A stretch of 64,000 nucleotides of DNA from Lepidostoma basale (lineage: Eukaryota > Arthropoda > Insecta > Trichoptera > Lepidostomatidae), in assembly GCA_022606425.2 (NCBI GenBank), contig JAHDVF020000211.1, positions 558,001-622,000 on the forward strand. Reading direction: 5' to 3'. The notes under the pieces were generated by a model. That model saw nothing but the letters and a program-made list of their open reading frames with translations, had not been told where the DNA came from and ran no database searches. Below, in pieces: positions 1 through 9,308 of the stretch (the first letter of the stretch is position 1; each line of letters opens with the position of its first letter). The translations under genes were made by a program, and so were the position numbers.

Positions 1-151
1 TGATAGGTAGCTAATCCATCGACATTTTAGTATCGCATGAAATCTATACCAGACCAAAGACAGTGTGACAATCACACTGCCATCGCTGGGAATCGAACCC
101 GTGGTCTTGGGTGTAGCAATCATAGTTCTCACTACTCTACCACAAAGGTCA
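1..151 (-). mobile_element. SINE-1 copy, tRNA-derived
   Basis: On the minus strand this begins with a tRNA-like head: an A-box-like stretch in the segment near 140-150 and a good B box (GGTTCGATTCC) near 91-101. The body shared by all SINE-1 copies follows (GTGTGATTGTCACACTGTC, then a GATAGATTGGCTACCTATCA-like end). The window edge cuts the 3' tail off. It is a pol III retroposon remnant, not a working tRNA gene, because the cloverleaf does not close. Confidence 0.85.
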
Positions 152-297
152 TCTATTATTTCAGCTTAATTTAGGAAACAGCAAAAATTCTTGTTCATTT
201 TTTTTAATAAAATAAATACCACATTATGTAAATAAATTAAAAAATATATCTACCATATTCGCCTCTGCACTTCGTTAATTCCAAATTAATTAAATTA

Positions 298-1247
298 ACT
301 AACTAACTAACTAACTAACCATCACGCCGTCTCCCCGAAGGGGTAGGCAGAAAGAATGGACTGCCACACCTTTCTTTCCTGACATATTTCTCTCGCTTCC
401 TCAACATTCATACATCGTGTCATGCACGCGCGTCGATTTCTCTGACTCCTCACATGGCCGACATTCAACATTTGATTTATTTGATCGTGCCACGTTTTCC
501 TCGGTCTTCCTCTATTTCTGGTTCCATTTACATCATTAACATATAATTTTTTTACCATTATTTATTCATTCATTCTTTCCATATGTCCAAACCATCTTAA
601 TGATCCTTTCATTATTTTGTTCAAGACACCATCATTCGCACCGCATTCACTTCTTATATTTTCATTCGACACTCTATCATACACAGAATATCCACATTCG
701 TCTAAGAGATCTCATTTCTACTGCATTTATTCTACTTTCATCCTTCTTTTGCCAGTTCCATGCTTCGCTTCCATACATAAGGGTCGGTAGAAGAACACCA
801 TTGTGCACTGCCATTCTAGCTTTTTTGGATAGGTTTTTGCTTGCGATGACAACTTTAAGTGCACCATTCACTTTGTTGCCTGCCCCAACCCTTCTTTCAA
901 TATCCCTCTCCACTCGCCCATCTCTTGTAAACATACTACCTAAATACACGAACTCAACTACTTGCTCCAAATTTTCACCATTCACGCTAATGTTGCAGAC
1001 TGTCATGGTTTCTTCCTTTTCAAAAAATCATTACCTTGGACTTATTAACATTCATCATCAGATCATTTCGCATGCATACCTCATACATACAATTCACCAG
1101 GACTTGTAGTTCATGCTCGTTGTCAGCAAGTAGGACAGCGTCATCCGCATACAAGAGACAGCTTACTGACACTCCGCTCATTTTGGCACCTACATCCAAC
1201 CCTTTCAGCTCTCTCATACAATTGTCCATATACAATGCAATTAAATT
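298..1247 (-). pseudogene. LINE-A fragment: reverse transcriptase C-terminal half, 5'-truncated
   Basis: Read on the minus strand, this encodes the end of a non-LTR retrotransposon polymerase, which copies its own RNA into DNA at a nicked target. Visible in order: a YADD catalytic box (1140-1151) in the context LLYADDAVLLAD, then VHNGVLLPTLMYGSEAW near 770-820, then the C-terminal RGRPRKTWHDQ and CMTRCMNVEEA stretches, ending at SAYPFGETA and a stop at 322-324. The reading frame is broken into at least three pieces. The upstream end near 1247 is abrupt, as expected of 5' truncation. A (GTTA)n tail (298-320) follows the stop almost directly. Clade is uncertain; RTE-like is my best guess. Confidence 0.85.
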
Positions 1248-1624
1248 AAAATGCTTCGAAATTATACAACACATAATGTTATCATTTTTATCACAGAAAT
1301 AACATACATATTCCTAGTTGTCATAACTATTTATCATTGTAAAATTATATGTAGTAATTAATATTGATAAAGAGTTATGACAACTCGGAACATATCCGGT
1401 TATTTCGTGATAAAAAATGAGCGCTGTATAATAGAAAAGTGTTAATTGAATATATTTACTTATATTTATTTATCATTGGATATTAATTAACTTACATCAC
1501 TGTGTATTATTTTTTCGTAAATGCTGTAAACAAAAGTAATTGATCGGAAATACGCTATTTTTTTATTAAAATATTTTTAAGGTCAAAATTAATTTATTCA
1601 TGATAGATTGGCAGTTTTCTCACG
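1248..1624. other. AT-rich stretch, nothing recognised
   Basis: No coding, repeat or RNA signal seen. The 1300-1400 part holds an imperfect inverted pair (CATATTCCTAGTTGTCATAA and its near-complement at about 1375-1395), so it may be a decayed foldback. Confidence 0.4.
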
Positions 1625-1890
1625 AGATGTATACCATCATCATCGTCATCTGCTGTCGCTCGTTTCCGAGGAAGACTCTCCTTCACGGCTGTGTCTCTCA
1701 TGTGGCTAATGAGCCCAATCCTGGAACCACGTTCTGGGGCATCTAGAGCAGGAGCCGCCACCGTTCCCGATGATCTCTCCTTTCTTCTTCTCCTCTCTGC
1801 GTCTTCGTCTATACGCTGTACTTCAAAGCCCTGCGACCTTTATCTTGTTATTCTCCACCTTGGTCTGTCTTCTGCAGTTTTTTTCGCAGC
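1625..1890 (-). pseudogene. LINE-C 3' end with C2H2-finger remnant
   Basis: On the minus strand it matches the better copies at 51.9 and 23.2 kb: a stretch rich in K/R and E (the EAKRR-like tail), then proline-rich DNA, then the remains of a C2H2 finger (SHMRTH-like) and a GATGATGATGG-type 3' end. The finger is disrupted here and several codons are lost. Confidence 0.7.
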
Positions 1891-2098
1891 ATCTACCATG
1901 TATACAAGGGGTTCATCAGTTAACAGTATAATTTTACAGTGATTAACTTTTTTTAACTATTCATGTAACAACTTAATTGTAAAAAAAATCTTTTCTTTGT
2001 TCGCCATATCTTGTGTTGTAGATGTTTTATTTGTCTTTTTCTTTTTTATAAACTCGTACTTTGTATATACAACACTTACTTAATTTTTTTTTTAATTA

Positions 2099-2143
2099 AA
2101 TATCAGACATGTTTCGGACAACCGGTCCTTCCTCAGTGATATT
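2099..2143 (-). ncRNA. Hammerhead-ribozyme-like motif (HH-a, left arm)
   Basis: Minus-strand order: stem I strand AATATCA; core CTGAGGA; one extra A; stem II GGAC-CGGTT-GTCC; GAAA; palindrome ACATGT as stem III; C as the cleavage-site base (GUC); then TGATATT, a perfect 7-bp complement to the first strand. All invariant hammerhead core bases are present. The single A between the core and stem II is not in the textbook consensus. Similarity is seen by eye; catalysis is inference. Confidence 0.6.
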
Positions 2144-2256
2144 ATAAAGATACATATTTAAAATATTATAAAATTGTTTACAAATATGATCAGTTTTTAG
2201 TCAAAACTGATCATATTTGTAAACAATTTTATAATATTTTAAATATGTATCTTTAT

Positions 2257-2301
2257 AATATCACTGAGGAAGGACCGGTTGTCCGAAATATGTCTGATAT
2301 T
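2257..2301 (+). ncRNA. Hammerhead-ribozyme-like motif (HH-a, right arm)
   Basis: Mirror copy of the left-arm motif: AATATCA (2257-2263), CTGAGGA (2264-2270), A, GGAC/GTCC stem II (2272-2284), GAAA (2285-2288), then TATGTC with one change in stem III (T for C at 2289), and TGATATT closing stem I (2295-2301). The change weakens the ACATGT palindrome in this copy. Confidence 0.55.
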
Positions 2302-2399
2302 TAATTAATATTTTTTAAGTAGTGTTGTATGTACAAAGTATATAAAATAGAAAAAGATAATTGTAAAAAAATATGTTAAAATGTATACTTAGTTAACAT

Positions 2400-2520
2400 C
2401 CACTAATGTTTGTGTCTTCGACCGGTTTCGACAGCTCGCTGCCATCTTCTGATAGCTGCTGCCGGTGGACCTGCCGAAACCGGTCGAAGACACAAACATT
2501 TTTTTCAAGGATTTTATCTA
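2400..2520. mobile_element. HH-c foldback, short and rearranged
   Basis: The outer arms ATGTTTGTGTCTTCGACCGG (about 2406-2425) and the matching complement near 2475-2500 face each other. The left arm holds, on the minus strand, CAGAAGA-T-GGCAGC-GA-GCTGTC-GAAAC then CGGTC: a hammerhead-like core with T3 changed to A. The right arm keeps only the last part, CTGCCGAAACCGGTC. Other HH-c pieces are at 36.3, 50.9 and 51.2 kb. Confidence 0.65.
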
Positions 2521-2600
2521 AATATACATTTTAAGAGATTTTTTTTCATTTTTTATATCATTATTTTAAATATTTACCATTGTCATTAATATCAATAGAA

Positions 2601-2807
2601 TTATTATTATTATTTTGTTCAATCGCTCTATACATCATGACAGCGCGAGCCAAATCGATGTACAGGGTATAGCTATCGTATTGATTCTCGTGATATGTGA
2701 TAGATAGCTAATCTATCGCCATTTTATTGTCACGTGAATTCTTCACCAGATCAAAGACATCGTAACAATCACACTGCCATCAAAGCACTTACCACCCTGC
2801 CACGAAG
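2601..2807 (-). mobile_element. SINE-1 copy carrying the LINE-K type 3' tail
   Basis: The SINE-1 body is present but its B box is deleted (near 2780-2790). Instead of the usual TTGGGTTCAAACGACC tail it ends, on the minus strand, with ACATCGATTTGGCTCGCGCT, TACATGAT-like sequence and an (ATT)n run at 2601-2616. The same ending is found on the LINE-K fragment at 23.9-24.2 kb and on the SINE at 44.5 kb. Confidence 0.75.
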
Positions 2808-2819
2808 AAGGTGGAGTTT

Positions 2820-3490
2820 TACATCAATACTCAAATAAAAGAGAATACTCGTATAATAATGTCCTCCTGTTAATTTGGAGATATTTCGTGTAAAAGTGAA
2901 TTGTTTTGGTCAATTTAACTGTTGCCGCACTTTATAATAGTTAATTGTGACACGTAATACGCTTGTACTGTTTTGCTGTTAAAATTATATTAGTTTTATC
3001 GTTTTTATAAAGAATTTTGACAGGTGTAAAAAAAAAATTCATTTGTTCCAATGACAATTTGAATAATTTCTTCAATATTATTTTTAAGTTCTTGCTGGTT
3101 AAGTGCCTAATTACAGCTAATTTAAAAAACGGTGGATACGTGTAACATAAATTAAATAAACACAAAAGTCCGGATCGTCCATGTCAACATGTGCAACATC
3201 GAAAAAAAACATTATGTGTTATTACATTATGTGCTAAGTTAAAAAAACGGTGGATTGGTGGAACATAAATTAAATAGTCAATATGTGCACCATCTAAAAA
3301 GAACAATTTGTGTTAAATTATTTTTATTTTGTTATTTTATTTTATATCATTGTATTTTATATTGTTTGTTTTAGATTTATTTTGTGGGTGTCGGACGATC
3401 GAAGTGTGCGCGGGAGATGCCTATTGGTGGCGATGAGGTTCGCAACCCATCACACCGAGTCTCTCGCGGGGCGAAAAGAGAAGGATGGAG
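2820..3490. other. Mostly AT-rich stretch without recognised features
   Basis: A short imperfect direct repeat (AAAAAACGGTGGAT... at about 3124 and 3243, with ATAAATTAAATA and GTCAA/CATGTGCA following) suggests a local duplication. The 3385-3490 part is more GC-rich and may be the upstream part of the LINE-A copy that follows, but I cannot align it. Confidence 0.4.
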
Positions 3491-3494
3491 TGCC

Positions 3495-3585
3495 GCATCA
3501 GTAAAAGTGTGACAGTCCATTCTTTCTGCCTACGCTTTCGGGGAGACGGCGTGATGGTTAGTTAGTTAGTTAGTTAGTTAATTTA
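3495..3585 (+). pseudogene. LINE-A 3' end
   Basis: Only the last codons remain (GTGTGACAGTCCATTCTTTC... to GGAGACGGCGTGA, stop near 3551-3553) followed by five GTTA units. It is a severely 5'-truncated insertion. Confidence 0.75.
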
Positions 3586-3589
3586 AGGT

Positions 3590-4200
3590 ATTCGTGTGCA
3601 ACTGATAATGAAATGCACATCAATTTCTCAGAAGTTCGTAACTTGAAATGGCGACCATGCCGAGTGAGTGTATCGAGTGTCCGTATAGTGCACACATGGG
3701 TACGGTTTGTTTTGAAATGTTTCTATTGAATTGCATTATCTTTCGCCGGCCAGTATCACTAGTGACGCCATAATGCGTTCCATACTGGTCTAAAGTAAAG
3801 TAACCCGATGTTATTGTCCGGCCCGTTGTCACACGTCCATTTTTAAATGTATGTGTAATGAGTCCGCTCGTCCATTTTTTAAGCTATTGTCTTGGGTTTT
3901 CAAAACAGTTGAACTCTGCCATTTGCTTTGGTGACACCAAGCGCACAAAAGACGCGGGAAATAAAATCTCGAGTGGCCCAAAAAGGCGACAGTTTGCGTT
4001 TTTAGATCGACAAGTAAACATCGCGAAGTGCCAAAAGAAAACATTGCCTTACTGCTAATATTCAACTTAATTTTCTTTTCTGCAAACCTTGGTTTGTGTA
4101 CCAACATCAACCTTTTTTAAATCTAAACAATATTTTCCAGTTTAATAAAGTCCATAAACAGTAACATTGTGTAAATTATATGAAACAGTGTCACATTAAA
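3590..4200. other. Single-copy-looking stretch with short ORFs of unknown status
   Basis: This part is less AT-rich than its surroundings and matches no repeat elsewhere in the window. An ATG in fair context at 3648 opens a 41-codon frame (MATMPSECIE...) to 3773, and a 93-codon minus-strand frame spans 3829-4110. I recognise no domain in either. It could be host sequence or an unrecognised repeat. Confidence 0.3.
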
Positions 4201-4204
4201 ATGT

Positions 4205-4365
4205 TTATAACGACGAATTGTTATGAATTAAAACACTTTTTTCCACTTTTGAGTTTATTTTGGTAAAGGTATTCGTATAAAGTGGAAAAAACAATGTTTT
4301 AATTCATAAAAATTCGTCATCATGGAATTCCGCAGTGTTAACGCCTTAAGTTTGTCTATCTAAAA
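4205..4365. mobile_element. HH-f foldback, centre-deleted copy
   Basis: The arms GACGAATTGTTATGAATTAA (4212 on) and TTAATTCATAAAAATTCGTC (about 4299-4318) are inverted around a shortened centre. The hammerhead-like part seen in the HH-f copy at 35.9-36.1 kb is missing. The right boundary (GTTAACGCCTTAAGTTTGTC) matches the inverted left boundary of that copy, which defines the element ends. Confidence 0.65.
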
Positions 4366-4369
4366 ATGT

Positions 4370-4945
4370 TTATAATTGAGCGTTTGTTTCTCGAAAGTCA
4401 AGAGCATTTATTTAATTGAAAGCTGATTTTTGACAATAATTTTATTTAATTAGAAAAATCAAAAGTGGTATCTTTCAACGAGTTTTATTTATAAACGTTC
4501 ATAAGAAAAGTAAGGTTAGATTAACAATATAAATTTACAATTGAATGTGAAATATTGGTGCATTACTGGCTACTTGAATATTTTATATTTTTTTCATATA
4601 CCTACATTATCATTTTATAAATATTTCCTTTTGCGAACATTGTCAATTCCTTATTTTTTTTTTATTATTTCGTTTTAACTAGCACGATAATATTTGTATA
4701 TAATATTGTAAAAAAAAAGTTATTTTCACATTTGATTTAAATTATGAAAATATTGAATCAGTATTGTGATCTAGGGGGCAATAGATTAAATTTTGCCCAT
4801 CTTTCATAAATCGCATGATTGTTTTAGATAACTAATATTAACACATACTTTGAAAAAGTAAAAAGAGTTTTAATGTTGAAGGTAAATCTTTTTTGGAAGG
4901 TGAAAATTTCTTCTTTCTTCTCCGTTAATATGAACATTTCTACTT
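4370..4945. other. AT-rich stretch, nothing recognised
   Basis: Low-complexity A/T runs; no coding frame, RNA signal or repeat family assigned. Confidence 0.4.
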
Positions 4946-4949
4946 TTCT

Positions 4950-5170
4950 TTTTCTTTCGGCCGTGTCAGGTCCCCCCAACGTTTTCGATCACTGTAGCAA
5001 AGACATCTCTGTCCTGCGCCACTTGGAACAGATTTTGTATTCTTGTCATTCCTGTCCATTCTTTTATGTTCCGCAGCCAGGACAACTACCTTCTACCAAC
5101 TCCCCGACGTCCCTCCACTTTACCCATTTTAATCAGTCAAAGGAGGTGGTATTTTTCTCCCCCTTTTCTA
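4950..5170 (-). pseudogene. LINE-B 3' end
   Basis: The minus-strand frame encodes the conserved end of an endonuclease/RT-type LINE: GKV-G-RGVGR-QL-WL-NIK-WTG...VAQDR-AFA, with several substitutions and a frameshift. The best copy is at 47.5 kb. Here the 3' end lacks the AAGAAGAAG tail. Confidence 0.7.
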
Positions 5171-5364
5171 CTTATTACAGAATATTTTGCTTCTGAAAAT
5201 GTTAAAGCGGAATATTTTATTATTAATTTACATACACGTTGAAAGATCAATAACAAAAAGAACGAAATATATATGCAAAGTTGAATGACAATATACGAAT
5301 ACGTGATATATTCAAATTCATACGTATTGTAGTCTGATACAAAATGAATGGAAGCGAATAGTCT

Positions 5365-5838
5365 GATACACTAATGTATGGAAGCGAAGCATGGAACTGG
5401 CAGAAGCAGGATGAAAGCAGAATAAATGCGGTAGAGATGAGATCCCTAAGACGTATGTGTGGTAGAACGATATACGACAGAATCTCAAATGCTGATATAA
5501 GAAAGGAATGTAGAGCGAAGAAGGTATTATGAACAAAATAATGAAAGGATCGCTGCGTTGATTCGGACATATGGAACGCATGGATAGAGAAATAATGGTT
5601 AAGAAAGTATACGTTAATGGTGTAAATAGGGTACGGAGTCGAGGCAGACCGAGGAAAACCTGGCATGACCAAATTAATCAAATTTTAAAGGTTGGTCATA
5701 TTAGAAGTCGGAGGAATCGACTCGCGTGTATGACTCGTTGTATGAATGTGGAGGAACTAGAGAGGTTTGCCAGGATAGAGTAATGTGGCGCTCCATTCTC
5801 TCTGCCTACCCCTGCGGAGAAACGGCGTGATGGTTTAT
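5365..5838 (+). pseudogene. LINE-A fragment, divergent subfamily
   Basis: It starts at YGSEAWNWQKQDESRINAVE in the RT C-terminus (5365 on) and runs through the GHMERM-like stretch, RGRPRKTWHDQ (5640-5672), CMTRCMNVEE and the SAYPCGETA stop near 5828-5830. Two frameshifts interrupt it (near 5510-5560). The GTTA tail is decayed to GGTTTATTTG. Base changes shared with the 8.1-kb copy (TGTATGACTCGTTGTATGAA) mark a subfamily. Confidence 0.8.
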
Positions 5839-5839
5839 T

Positions 5840-6700
5840 TGTTTGTAAAAATGAAAAAAATATCTTTCCATGAATATTAAATATTAAAAAAAAAACTCTT
5901 TTCAATTCTCTCAATTGTGATTATGAGTAAATGTTTTTTTTAGTTAGTGATTAACTTTGAGTATTAAAAGTTATTTCGTATTGTGCTCAGTTAATCTATT
6001 TTTCTTGTGCGCACTTGACGTCTGGACGTTTTATTTTCACTTTTTTCTAAAATCGATATTGCACATACATTTTTAAGAAACTTCAAAAAGTTTTAAACTA
6101 AAACAAATGTCATTTGGCCCCGTCTCTCTTCTATAATACTCGACTTATCCCTCTATCGTTTTAACATATTTATTATATTATAATAACATATTTATCTATT
6201 TCTTCAACACACATTCCTTCACTTGACGTCTCAGAGTTCGGTCGTCTGATTTTCTCCCGCTAATGAATGAATTAAAACTGTTGTTCACTTGTTTGCTGAA
6301 GATTATTCTTCATCGAATATGTGAGGAAATTTCAAATATGAATATGGATTTTCATCATATAAAAGGATTAGAGCTGAACCTCTGTAAGCCAGAAGATCCA
6401 AGTCCAAGTCCAATTTCTTCAACACATATCATGTCGTGTTTCCCCTGTACTTGGATCTTTCTAATTTTTGTCAAATTATTTATTTCTGATTTTTAAAATG
6501 GTGGAAAAAACAGCTTTTCAATTACCTACTTGCAAGTAAATTTTCCAAATTAATAAACAGATTGAAAGGAACAGTTATCTTAGGAATCTATTCGTAAGAC
6601 AATTCTTGTGATGCGCTTTTATATTATTTGTCCTGACAAATTGCAGTAAAATCAGTAATCATTGATGTTTTGTGAATAAGTGCTAAAATATTGTGACAAG
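5840..6700. other. AT-rich spacer, no assigned element
   Basis: Nothing convincing. Two similar short stretches (ATTTCTTCAACACACATTCC near 6198 and AATTTCTTCAACACATATCATG near 6412; ACTTGACGTCT near 6014 and 6222) hint at an old duplication. Confidence 0.4.
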
Positions 6701-6709
6701 TTTATCAAA

Positions 6710-6802
6710 ATGGCGGCCACTGAGACTGTTCGGAGAAATAATAAGCAAGCTGTAATTATTTACAAGAGCGTCAGTGAGTACAGTGAGTATGATTTACATT
6801 AA
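6710..6802 (+). other. Possible host first coding exon (weak)
   Basis: An ATG in strong context (CAAAATGGCGG) opens a 30-codon frame, MAATETVRRNNKQAVIIYKS then SVSEYSEYDLH-like residues, ending at 6800-6802. Two consensus splice donors, CA|GTGAGTA, lie inside it at 6774 and 6783, so a spliced exon ending there is conceivable. There is no homology I recognise and no visible downstream exon within the window. Chance is a serious alternative. Confidence 0.2.
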
Positions 6803-6869
6803 TTAAATTGAATAATTGTAAAATGTGTGGGGCTCGAATTAGGGTGGCCCTTGGAATATAGACAAAAAA

Positions 6870-7090
6870 AATATTTTCTAGAAGTTTTATTATATTTTAT
6901 GGGAATGACATGTTTCGCCACTCTAAGGCATTATCAAATGTGATTATATTAGATCAAATGTAACATTTGATAATGCCTTAGAATGGCGAAACATGTCATT
7001 CTCATAAAATATAATAAAATTTCTAGAAAACTGACGTTTTCATTCGTATTAATTATTTAATATGGAGTTTTACGTCATTGTTCAAGAAAC
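6870..7090. mobile_element. HH-g foldback
   Basis: The arms TTCTAGAAGTTTTATTATAT (6877 on) and the matching complement ending near 7030 surround TGATAATGCC...GGCGAAACATGTC in each arm. The right arm extends into GACGTTTTCATTCGTATTAA and GGAGTTTTACGTCATTGTTC. The core reads TTGATAA instead of CTGATGA, so it is a degenerate hammerhead-like motif. About 15 HH-g pieces are spread through the window. Confidence 0.75.
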
Positions 7091-7254
7091 AATAAATAAA
7101 TAATTTTATATTTTTATATGTCTCACCCCCCCCCCTCCCCCCCTCTTCTTAAAGGCTAGTAAATAACTGGTATGTTTTTTTTTTGTTTTTTTTTAATAAT
7201 TACTCGTGCCCCAAACGGGATGAAAATTGAATATAATTAATTATTTTTTTTATA

Positions 7255-7542
7255 TTTTTTATATACTTTGTATATACAACACCGTCTTTAATTTTTTTTA
7301 TTTAATTACATATCAGACATGTTTCGACAACCGGTCCTTCTTCAGTGATATATTAAATTGATTCATAATATTTGTTATAACAAAAGCATAAACGTTCCAA
7401 AATAAATCTTTATAACATTTGTCAAAACTGATCATATTTATAAACAATTTTATAATATTTTAAATATGTATCTTTATAATATGTATCACTAAAGAAGGAC
7501 TGGTTGTCCGAATTATGTCTGATACGTAATTTTTTTAAGTGT
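7255..7542. mobile_element. HH-a foldback with longer, diverged centre
   Basis: The left arm starts at TATATACTTTGTATATACAA and carries a minus-strand motif at 7310-7351. The right arm carries a mutated plus-strand motif at about 7483-7525 (CTAAAGA core, GAATT for GAAAC). The centre holds extra AT-rich sequence not in the 2.0-kb copy. Confidence 0.75.
7310..7351 (-). ncRNA. Hammerhead-ribozyme-like motif (HH-a)
   Basis: Minus-strand order: ATATCA, CTGAAGA, extra A, GGAC-CGGTT-GTC, GAAAC, ATGTC, TGATAT. Stem I is 6 bp and perfect. Stem II has lost one C next to GAAA, shortening it by one pair. The stem III palindrome ACATGT and the GUC triplet are intact. Confidence 0.5.
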
Positions 7543-7559
7543 CCGTTTTTTAGGGTTTT

Positions 7560-7985
7560 TAAGAAAACCCTTAAAAACCGGAAAATATCAATCAATCTGA
7601 AACAAAAAGTCTATGAAGCCTGCATTCTGCCAGTTGATACTTATGGTCTTGAAACTGTAACATTGTCCAAACAAAGTGCCGAGAAACTACGAGTGACCCA
7701 AAGAGCCATGGAAATAGCCATGTTAGGAATAAGCCTAAGAGACAGAGTCAGAAACGATACGGTGAAAGAAAAAACAAAGGTCACTGACATCATCCACCGG
7801 GTGGCGACTCTTAAATGGCAATAAGAAGTGCAGGGCGACCGCAACTACAGTGGAAGGATGATCTGAACAGACACGTCGCAATAACCTGGATGCAGTCTGC
7901 ACAGGACGGAGTGACATAGAAGCGAATGGAGGAGGCTTTTGTCCAGGAGTGGACAGGAATAGGATGAGCAAGAAGGAGAAGAAGA
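7560..7985 (+). pseudogene. LINE-F RT C-terminus and 3' end
   Basis: Frame fragments read INLKQKVYEACILPVDTYGL, ...AMEIAMLGISLRDRVRNDTV (7700-7765), then after a frameshift near 7825 a QW-DDLNRH...EEAFVQEWTG-like end. This is the connection/C-terminal part of a non-LTR retrotransposon polymerase. The related piece at 30.6-31.1 kb shares LRDR-RN and the DR--WR ending. Confidence 0.75.
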
Positions 7986-8139
7986 AGATTTTCATGTCGT
8001 CTCCACTCCAAGAAGCCAATAAAATATGGTCTTGACCGTTCACGGAAATAATTTCTGGAAGTCTATCAACCTTAATGTTTCTAGTTATTGTTAGATGCAG
8101 TCTCCCATTCCAGTCCATTAACAATATCGGTGAAGATCG

Positions 8140-8285
8140 ATTAAAAATCGGAAGAATTGACGTGCGTGTATGACTCGTTGTATGAATGTGGAACAAGCTA
8201 TTAGAGGGGGTCAGGATAGAACAGTGTGGCGGTCCATTCCCACTGCTTTTCCTTCCAGAATCACTGTGTGAAGGTTTTTTGTTAT
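8140..8285 (+). pseudogene. LINE-A 3' end, degenerate
   Basis: The sequence from about 8157 (GACGTGCGTGTATGACTCG) to the GTGTGAAGG end near 8273 corresponds to the last 40 codons of LINE-A, with many substitutions and no GTTA tail. Confidence 0.65.
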
Positions 8286-8289
8286 TAAT

Positions 8290-8665
8290 AGTTTACATAA
8301 AAAGGTTTATTCCAGAAACTAAGAAAGATAAATCAATTTTTGTAAACTGACCTTTGCTTGTCTCGGTAATACAATATTATGCATGTACTCAAAAGTTTTT
8401 TTTTCCACGTTTGTTTGTACATATTATTTAACAAATACAAAACCGTGTTCCGACGAATTCTTTGAAGTGATCATTCAAAGTCACCAAAATATCATTAATT
8501 TTCATTTTCATACCTTTGAACTTAGTTCGTGTTTGTATGAAAAACGTAATTTTTAAACACCCATACCTAGGTTAAATGTTTGCATGCCCTGTAATATTTT
8601 TATGAAATTATAATATTATATTTTCAGATATTATTTTAAAAAATACATTTTAAATACCATCACAT
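8290..8665. other. AT-rich spacer
   Basis: No feature seen. Confidence 0.4.
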
Positions 8666-8669
8666 ATAC

Positions 8670-8835
8670 TTTGAATGTCGGTCACATGAGGAGTCGGAAA
8701 AATCGACGTGCGTGCATGACAAGATTTATGAATATAGAGGAATCGAGAGACGTATGTCAGGACAGAACAGTGTGGCGTTCCATTCTTTCTGCCTACCCCT
8801 CCGGGGAGACGGCGTGATGGTAAGTTAGAAGTTAG
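8670..8835 (+). pseudogene. LINE-A 3' end
   Basis: It corresponds to the VGHMRSRKNRRACMT... end and the SAYPSGETA stop (near 8814-8816), followed by a decayed tail (TGGTAAGTTAGAAGTTAG). Confidence 0.75.
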
Positions 8836-8989
8836 ATATATACTTGTTACTCTCAATTGAATTTTTAAATCCACATATATTTACAAAAGTTTTCTTTGAT
8901 TCCTGGTTATTAATTGAAATAACAAATCAGTCAATTTTTCTAATTTAATTAAAAATAGAATTACACGGGGCAATGTCAATTTGAACAAA

Positions 8990-9150
8990 AAAACACATTA
9001 AAATAAATACGAATAAAAACGTCTATTTTCTAGATGTTTTATTATATTTTATCGGTATGATATATTTCACTTTGATAATGCATTAACAAATCATTTGATA
9101 TTGCCCTAGCAAGGCGAAACACGTTTTTCCCATAAATTATAATTACTAAC
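8990..9150. mobile_element. HH-g foldback, decayed
   Basis: The left arm ACGTCTATTTTCTAGATG and the right-arm CATTTGATATTGCCCTAGCA, GGCGAAACACG remain recognisable; the centre is shortened. Confidence 0.6.
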
Positions 9151-9159
9151 TTTACTACT

Positions 9160-9290
9160 TACTCCCACAGCCGTTGTCATCCACTGCTGGACAAATGCCT
9201 CCCCCATACTTCTCCACTCATTCCTGTCATGTGCCTTTCGCATCCAAACACTAGCAATTCTTCGAATGCCATCGGACCATCGCATCGTGT
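9160..9290 (-). pseudogene. LINE-F 3' end
   Basis: The minus-strand frame encodes RWSDGIRRIASVWMRKAHDR then NEWRSMGEAFVQQWMTTAVG, the typical conserved end of this LINE type. It is cut at the right side by the HH-b-type sequence that hosts the mariner. Confidence 0.75.
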
Positions 9291-9308
9291 GAAATAAATG
9301 TTGAAGTA

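Larger units (their letters stand above)
2033..2357. mobile_element. HH-a foldback element, near-perfect inverted repeat
   Basis: Two arms of about 160 bp (2033-2197 and 2203-2357) are near-exact reverse complements around a 5-base loop centred at 2200. Each arm carries a hammerhead-like motif (separate entries). The outer arm ends share TACTTTGTATATACAACAC. There is no coding capacity. Three or four further HH-a copies lie at 7.3, 26.2, 31.8 and 34.2 kb. The transposition mechanism is unknown. Confidence 0.85.

Noticed and set aside
600..1302. Plus-strand frames of 169 and 88 codons
   Set aside because: They are antisense shadows of the LINE-A RT fragment.
2601..2616. (ATT)n run as an independent microsatellite
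   Set aside because: It is the 3' tail of the SINE/LINE-K ending.
6930..7010. Rho-independent-type terminator hairpins
   Set aside because: The DNA is eukaryotic, and the hairpins are the centres of dispersed foldback elements.
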